Source: Morella rubra
Lineage: Eukaryota; Streptophyta; Magnoliopsida; Fagales; Myricaceae
Direction of reading: 5' to 3'
Assembly: GCA_003952965.2 (NCBI GenBank)
Contig: CM025856.1
Coordinates: 19,498,053-19,562,052, forward strand
Length of the DNA: 64,000 nucleotides
The notes beneath the pieces were generated by a model. That model searched no databases. It had not been told where the DNA came from and was given only the letters and a program-made list of their open reading frames with translations. How positions within the stretch are numbered: position 1 is the first letter of the stretch; each line of letters starts with the position of its first letter. The position numbers and the translations under genes are program-made. Below are positions 57,546 through 64,000 of this stretch, piece after piece.

Positions 57546-60500
57546 CCTCTTGTTTTTTGTTTTTGTTTTTCTTTCTTTCTTAACGGCCATTCTATTATCC
57601 TGATATCCAAAACTTACACCCAATTGGGTGAGGATAGGATATGATGTGAAAGGTTTGTCGTGGGCGGGCTAGAACTTATGCTTAGTCTGGGCCACTCTTG
57701 GCCCTGTCCAAGTCTAGCCCGTATACGCACAAGTGTAGTACTACTACACCCAATTACAACGCCTACAAACAACAATTTATTTCCACAGCTTAAGCAAAAT
57801 TCTAACAAATCCAAACTGAAGCAACAAAATAAGTCAATAATTTAGAAAAAAAAAAAAAAAACAAAAGAAGGCAATAACTAAAGTTTACTTCGCTCCTACT
57901 TTCGGCATCGGGCGACAAATAAATGTGTCAAACTAGGAATTTTAATGGAACAAATGTCAAATTGGTGGAACCAGTTCGCCTTTTTATTGCATTGGGGGCA
58001 CGAAATTACGAATTAGCAAAGTGGTCAGTAAACAATTTTTATTGCTTAGTGGAACGGACTCCCCGTCCTTGAATTCCCCTTTATTTATAATATTTATTGC
58101 ATTGCAAAAAGACATAAAAAAAATGAAAAAAGGTCGGCTGAATTTCATTCGTTATTCCAAGAGCAATGGCTGGCGATGTGATCTATAAAGAAGCCACGAG
58201 TGATTTCTTTACAATTAGAATTCCCATCACGGAACATCGTGCTTAGATGGCAGTCAAATCAGGAAAAGGTTGTTGTTTGCAGGCGCGTGTTGTACTTTCA
58301 TTCTATCTATCGGTCACTTTCCACGCCAAGTCTCCAAAGTCCAGGCGTCAATCAAACATCGCCGTTCTAGAAGCTTAAAAGTTCAATGGTAACAGAACCA
58401 AACACTACTATATGCTCCGTTTATAACGTTTATTTGTAGATATTTGTGGAAGCCAACTAAGATTGGGTGTAATATCCACAATGACCGCAGGAGCACTTTG
58501 GAAAAGGTTCTCAAAAGAAAGGCACCAGCTTTCTTATCTAACCCTAAGCCATTGTTTTTTTTTTCTTTTTGAAGTCACGGGGATCAATTTTAAATCTTCT
58601 TATATATCAAGTTTGATCGGATTTGATCTAATTTTAACACAATAATAAATTTTTTAGGCAAATTTTAAATACGTGCAACGGGCTCTCATCGCACACATGA
58701 AATAACTCCCAAGAAAAATGTTTTCATGAGAATTTAAACTAGGGTCTACCATTTGGTAGCTTTGACCTTTCGCCACGACCTGGACCTGACAGCCATTGTT
58801 TAGCTCCAGCTATCCTTTAACATTTTGCAGCAGTTGACCATTTTTGTGGGTTGTTCACCTTTTGGAAAGATCATGCGTCTCAAGCCTAGCCAAAGAATAA
58901 GGATAATCGTGCGTCCCAAACAAAAAAAATAAAGAGATGCTTCTTCATGATTTCTATACCGATTTGCTGTAAAAATGATGTCATGCAACGCACTCATTAT
59001 ACAAAGCCCTGCTTTCGAGAGGCCTTGCAGTGCTTCGTTTTCAAAGTAGCATTCACGGACTGCACGCCTCTCAGATTCTCTATTGATTTCTCGCGGTGAA
59101 TCAAAAAGTTGGGATCCACGTGATTTGAACTTGAAGCTTTGAATTTATTATTATTTCCCATAAGGTGACATGTATTATTCTATACTAATTAGAGCCTGGA
59201 GTGGGACTTCTTTATTAGTTGTTGGTACCAAAAATTTGCTCACTTTTCTAGCGTTGAATCAAAACTCGATCGATGGTTAATTTAGATCAGAGAGCCGTAG
59301 TCGGTCGTTTTCGTGATTACAAATATATTAATTTTTTTTTGAGTTAAAACAACATCAACAAGGGGAGTCTTGATGCATTGCACTTAGTATTATAAATTTT
59401 ATTATATTTCAACATTTAATTATTAATTATATACACTTGTCACGCGGTTAATTTAAATAAAAATTATAATTTTGGATAAGTAAAATTATGATTTTATCCT
59501 ACAGTTTTTTCAGCAACATTTTTGTTATGTTAAAGTTGGCATTTTACTAAAAAGAACATCAATTTTCTTTCTCATTTACGATGGAGGCGTACAGTATATT
59601 GCTAGTTTATCTGTAAAATATAACGAATTGATAATTCGTAGTGCAAAGTTTTATAACTTTTAATAATTGATGTGGGAAAAGTATATATTTTTTTCAAATA
59701 CATTTAATGATAAATCAATGTAACAAAATTGTAGATCTCAATGCGAATAACAAAGAAATGAAAAGAAATCTGTCCGTAGTCAATATTGATCAAACACTGT
59801 TGTGGATGTACTCATCAAATATTGACATACGTACATTTTGTCAGCTCTAACTTTTGGAGTTTTGATGATTTGCTTCCTGAATTACTATTTATCATATTTC
59901 ACACTCAATTTATTGAATATTTTAGATATTTTGCACACTCTATTATAATTTTTTTTCACACTTTGGACCCAAATTAATCTTTCGGCCAACCCAACGAGGA
60001 TGTTAAGGCAATATCTAATGGGCCAAAAAAGGTTAGGAGGTAAATCCTCATTTCATAGCTTACAAAATTATTCTTGGCAAGCGCAACAAAATTTAAGAAA
60101 ATTTTTCACAATAACTTTTTTCACACATTTCAATATTTTTTTTATTAAAAAAATCTATCAAATCATATCTATCTACAATTTTTTACAATTCTCGATAAAA
60201 TCTGTACTACCCCCAACAAAATTTATGATAAAATGTGAAAAGTATTAAATCTAAAATCAATTGTTTGTTAGTGAAGTGTGACGAAAATAAAAATTTGGGA
60301 TACAAAAATATCGGGAGCTTACAATTAGAGGGTGAAAAGTATACTTATTTTTAAAAATTTAAAATTTAAAATTTAAAAATTAATTTTATATTATAATGTT
60401 ATTATTGTATTCTTTTTGTCTTATATATGATATGATTGATCATATAAGTTGCATAATTTAATTGAGTACGAGGTGTAAATTCATTAAATTTAGATGGCAA

Positions 60501-60754
60501 ACTAAGGGAAGCACTTTTTTTTTTGATAATCTTACAAAATTCGAGAACTTTCTTTGCTCAGTTTGAAAATTTAATTACCATTTTTAAAATAACTGTAAAA
60601 CCAAAGATCAAAAAATTCTTTAACCCAATTTTTTGAAGGAAAAAAAAAACCTGTTCCGGTTATGACAGCAAATCGTCCCTTGTTTCATCCATTATCTATA
60701 ATTAATGTGTATTGAATGATTATTCTACCCCTTGGAATGGAAGAAAATTCTGGT
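57546..60754. other. Intergenic region, no gene recognised
   Basis: AT-rich sequence with scattered homopolymers. The frames of 60-82 codons here lack any domain or codon signature. No RNA gene could be supported. Confidence 0.4.
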
Positions 60755-61654
60755 AAAGAAAATGAAAAAGGAATATGTGATTTGGTAATATTAATTGAAA
60801 GTTTAAATAACAACCCAAGAGGGGGTGAATTGGGTTTTAATAAATTTTCAATCCTTTTTGAAAATAATTTGAGCAGTATAACAGTAAAGCATAGAACACA
60901 AAGGGCAGTGATAGAGCGTGAAAAAATAAGAGATAGAGTTAGAGGGATGATATCATATTTTTAGGTGGTTCGGCCAACTCTTGCCTATGTCCACCCCCAA
61001 GGCTATTTACTTCCTTGGGCTTCCTTCACTATTCTTTAAATAGTAAATACACCTTAGCTTCTGGGGTGCTAAGAAACCTTTACAAAGCGTTTTCGAGCTC
61101 ACGCTTTAACTCTTTCACAAATCCAAAACCAAGGGATTTCTTATACTCTCACAAGTAGGACAAGTGTTTACCCAACACTCAAGTGTTTACAAAAAATGGG
61201 TACAAATGGAATGTCAACGATTTGGCTCTTAAAGCCGTATGAATCAAGTGGAAAGTACAAAGGTCCAGACGAGGACAAGAGTATGTAGAAAGCTGAAGTT
61301 TAGCAGGGGAATAACAGGCTTTCTCATAGTCTTCTCTCTTCTTCAAGTCACTTTCTCTCTCTAGAAGTTAGGTCGTAGAGTAATTTCAATTTGAATCGCA
61401 AGAGAGTTGTTTTCTTCTTCTTCTTCTTCTATTTATACTACTTTTGACTTCAACGGTCATCTAAGATTTTAAAAAGAGTCGTTGGAGGGAAGCTGTCAAC
61501 ATTCCAGGATTTCAGCAAAAATCGTGGTATGTGTCGGCGCATAATCAGCATGAGTTGATCTAGAAGATCTCTCGGGAGTATAGTGTCCGATGTCTCTTCA
61601 TTAAGCCGAGGTCCCCTTTACTGATCGAGGTATCTATCTCGCTTTGTCACCTGT

Positions 61655-62055
61655 CCTCTTTACAAACCGAGGTATCTATCCCGGTTACTTTCCGAGCTCC
61701 ATTTGTGTTACCGACTATTCCGAGGTGCTCCGAGGTGTGCTTTCCTATTACCATTTTTGAGCTCCGAGGTGTCCGAGGTGTTCCCGATGGGCTCCGAGCT
61801 TTTCTCTTATGATTTCCGAGGACTATCTCTAATTCTGACCATCTCGAGGTGCTCCGAGATGTCTGCTTTTCTACTTTCATTTTCGAGGAGTTCCGAGCTT
61901 TTCCATTATGTTCATTCCAAACATCCCGAGGTCCATACATTTTCCCGACGTTTCCACAACATCCCGAGATGTCCATACACTTCCCCGACCTTCCACCAGC
62001 ATTCCGAGATACTGATACAATATCCTGAGGTCCCCATTACTATCTCCGAGGTGTC
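61655..62055. repeat. Irregular CCGAGGTG / CCGAGCT minisatellite
   Basis: About twenty copies of CCGAGGTG, CCGAGCT or CCGAGATG recur at 10-40 base spacing, often within GCTCCGAGGTGTCC. They are all in the same orientation, unlike the inverted subterminal repeats of the CACTA elements. Confidence 0.75.
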
Positions 62056-62114
62056 TCAGTGCAATGTGTTGATAAGATTTGACAAGATTTGATCTGAAGT
62101 CGGTTCTCTCAGGA

Positions 62115-62235
62115 GATAGTGCAATGTGTCGACACTAGTCTTCAATGTGTAGACACATAACTTTGTCTGAAAGTGTTGTCTCGGGTGTCAGTGCAATGTG
62201 TCGACACTAGTTTTCAATGTGTCGACACTATAAGT
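62115..62235. repeat. Two-copy GTGTCGACAC repeat
   Basis: CAGTGCAATGTGTCGACACT occurs at 62116 and 62190, each followed by AGT(C/T)TTCAATGTGT(A/C)GACAC. The palindromic GTGTCGACAC core can form short hairpins. Confidence 0.8.
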
Positions 62236-62617
62236 ATTGAAGAGGTTTTTCAGTAATTTTGAAAGTGTCGTTTTCACTCCAATTCATCTTTAAACACCTA
62301 CAATATGAAAAATTGATTTTATCAACTTGTGTAATGGTGTTCAAGTGCACTTTTGTGAGATAACCTCAATCTTTAAAATATATCTTAGAAAATAGTGGAT
62401 TGACAATGTAAAATCTAAAAGTCTTCAAAATTTAGAATTTTTGTTATCATCAAAATCAATTATGGATTGTTTACAAAACAACCTTGGGCTAACATTAATA
62501 AATACAGAATGGATTGATGAAACTCCACAGGAGTACCATGTGCATGCGTCATCAATATTCCACCAAAATGAGGAAGTAACAAATTTTAAATGTTAATCCT
62601 CTCTCTCCTCTATACCC

Positions 62618-62985
62618 TTAAATCTCATGGCATGTTCGTTTTTAAAATTATTTTGGAATACAAATGTATTCACAAAATCAATATCCAATACATTTTACAC
62701 AATCTCTAACAACTTTTCACACAAACTCTAATACATTTTTTTAAAAAAATTATAACAAATCTTCTCTCTCTATACTTTTTCACCTAACTCCAATATTTTT
62801 TTTATTAAACAATTACATCAAGTCATCTCTCCCTACACCTTTCAACAAATTCCAACAAAAATTTAATATTTTTAAAACTTTTCACTAACCTTTACACAAA
62901 AACCTACAAAATTCTAATCTATATAAATATTCACAATTCTACCAAAATCCTACAGTTTTTTACAAAACGTACACCCCCTAAATCT
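62618..62985. mobile_element. MITE-like element, hAT-type features
   Basis: The left part CATGGCATGTTCGTTTTTAA starts at 62626. The inward-read right part GGGGTGTACGTTTTGTAAAA starts at 62977. They share a G(T/A)CGTTTT core like the 51478 MITE. Flanks TTAAATCT (62618-62625) and CTAAATCT (62978-62985) match at 7 of 8 positions. The interior is AT-rich with no coding sequence. Confidence 0.5.
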
Positions 62986-63587
62986 TATGCTTATTTTCAG
63001 ATTATTAGATAACTTCAACATGTTCTGTGTGCTAATTAATTAATTAATTACACGAGATTGGACAATGATTTAAAATTGCTTCAAAATTGAAGGAGCAAAT
63101 ATAAGGGTTATATATCTATTTAGTACTTGGGTTTGACTCATTTTAATAAATAGTTTTTGGGTTTTCAAATTGATTATAAAAGTATTGAGTTTGCAATTTT
63201 TATCAAACAAGTTATTTCGTTAAACTTCTATATATAAAGTTAACGATTTACACGCTAGTTCCAATACACATGTTAACAAAAACTAAAATCATGTGATTTA
63301 TAATTTTTTTTTTTATGTTTTTTTGTTTTTTAAAAAATAAAATGAAGTAAATTATTTTAATTATTTTTTTAAAAAAAAAAAATAAAGAAAAAAACTTTTA
63401 AAAAATTATAAATCACATTATTTTTGTTTTTAAGTTACAACTATGAACATATGATTGTAACTAATATTGAATCATTAATTTTGAGAATGACTTATTTGAT
63501 AAAAATTATAAGTTCAGAAACTACCATAAATGGCAAGACAATTTGTTAAAAAATATCAAAATCTATGCTGAAATGATTACGTAACCT
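62986..63587. other. AT-rich intergenic sequence
   Basis: Poly-A/T-rich sequence (63301-63415) with no gene recognised. Confidence 0.4.
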
Positions 63588-63760
63588 TAAGGGAAATTGA
63601 CAATATGGTCATTAGGTTTATATCAGGCTTACGATTTAGTCACTAGGTTTTATTTTTATACTTTACGGTCACTGAGTTCTTCCTCCTGTGACGATTAGGT
63701 CCTTCTGTCTATATTCTGTCAATCCATTTAACGGTATCCCATGCCACGTCAGCATTTAAA
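63588..63760. repeat. MULE-like end fragment
   Basis: TTAAGGGAAATTGACAATAT followed by repeated 'GGTCA(C/T)TAGGTTT'-type phrases and CCACGTCAGC is the style of plant Mutator-like TIRs. No opposite end was found before the window closes. It lies 200 bases upstream of the next gene. Confidence 0.35.
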
Positions 63761-63960
63761 CATGTTAGAGCCGCACGTCATACAGATTCACTACGTGAGA
63801 TCCTTATTAAACAAAACGCACCGTTTTGTCATGTAAATTAATACCCCATGCTAAATGACACATCACATCAATAGGTGGAAAGTAAAAATGTTGAAGCACA
63901 CCGTTTCATTTCAAACGAATAGAAACCAAATTCAGACGAAGTAACAAGAATCTGGTTGCC

Positions 63961-64000
63961 ATGGAAGACGACCTCGAGGAGCTCTTCTCTAGTGGAAGAT
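63961..64000 (+). CDS. Start of a plus-strand gene, truncated by the window edge
   Basis: GCCATGG is a strong plant start context. The frame reads MEDDLEELFSSGR to the window end without a stop. The acidic N-terminus alone does not identify the family. The 200 bases upstream are non-repetitive and could be promoter and leader. Confidence 0.5.
   Translation, partial: MEDDLEELFSSGR

Larger units (their letters stand above)
60755..62470 (-). mobile_element. Non-coding retroelement-like unit with internal minisatellites
   Basis: One border contains AACAACCCAAGAGGGGGTGA, the other TTTTGTTATCATCAAAATCA. Both are sequences I associate with a widespread non-autonomous plant repeat, but I cannot assign a class. 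Between them lie the TTTTTAGGTGGTTCGGCCAA block (60958), CT-rich sequence with a TTC microsatellite (61410-61430), a CCGAGGTG-rich zone and GTCGACAC repeats. No long reading frame exists. A related fragment sits at 38900-39590. Confidence 0.45.

Overview
The window reads as a repeat-rich stretch of a flowering-plant nuclear genome, most likely a eudicot. The evidence is intron-containing nuclear genes, a chloroplast-targeted thioredoxin with a transit peptide, plant-type CACTA, MULE, hAT, Ty1/copia and Ty3/gypsy elements, and AT-rich non-coding DNA. About half of the sequence can be assigned to transposable elements. Nothing bacterial, viral or CRISPR-like was seen.

Layout. Bases 1-6919 are the right-hand part of a decayed CACTA (En/Spm) element with remnants of a TNP2-type transposase and a Transposase_24-type second gene. 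Bases ~7505-9780 are a decayed relative of the next element, with a 401-bp Mutator-like MITE (perfect 9-bp target duplication) nested in it. A probable hAT remnant follows (9845-11102). Bases 11283-23103 are an almost complete CACTA element: matching 20-bp ends, a TCT/TCT target duplication, an extra left-hand gene (plant-transposon-protein-like plus a coiled coil), a tnp2-type transposase gene and a tnpA-like gene. Palindromic CGATCGATCG arrays lie at its ends and also inside the predicted leader introns of its first two genes. Its right end and host flank are present twice (22761-25070).

Bases 25071-31275 hold one small membrane-protein gene (25956-26573) and a degenerate CACTA-like repeat field. 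Bases 31281-36514 are a complete Ty1/copia element on the minus strand (GAATG target duplication, two LTRs, PBS, PPT) whose genes are broken. Bases 36520-45160 are remnants (gypsy LTR/gag, hAT ends, tandem repeats) and one clear non-autonomous hAT element (42535-43764, perfect CACAAATT duplication) carrying a short coding fragment.

The two well-supported host genes lie on the minus strand. One is the intronless KRI1 homologue (ribosome biogenesis, 45163-47064). The other is the three-exon chloroplast thioredoxin f gene (48733-53693) with a 4.2-kb first intron that holds a MITE. Bases 54000-60700 look intergenic. Bases ~60755-62470 are a non-coding retroelement-like unit with CCGAGGTG and GTCGACAC repeats. 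The last 40 bases open a new plus-strand gene.

The host genes show no functional link to one another. The transposon genes do: the transposase, the tnpA-like protein and the repeat arrays would form one mobilisation system if intact, but in this copy the reading frames carry several frameshifts. Three ~0.8-1.2 kb direct duplications with indel-rich edges (14674-16362, 22761-25070, 34495-35920) may be assembly artefacts, so some of those frameshifts could be artefacts too.
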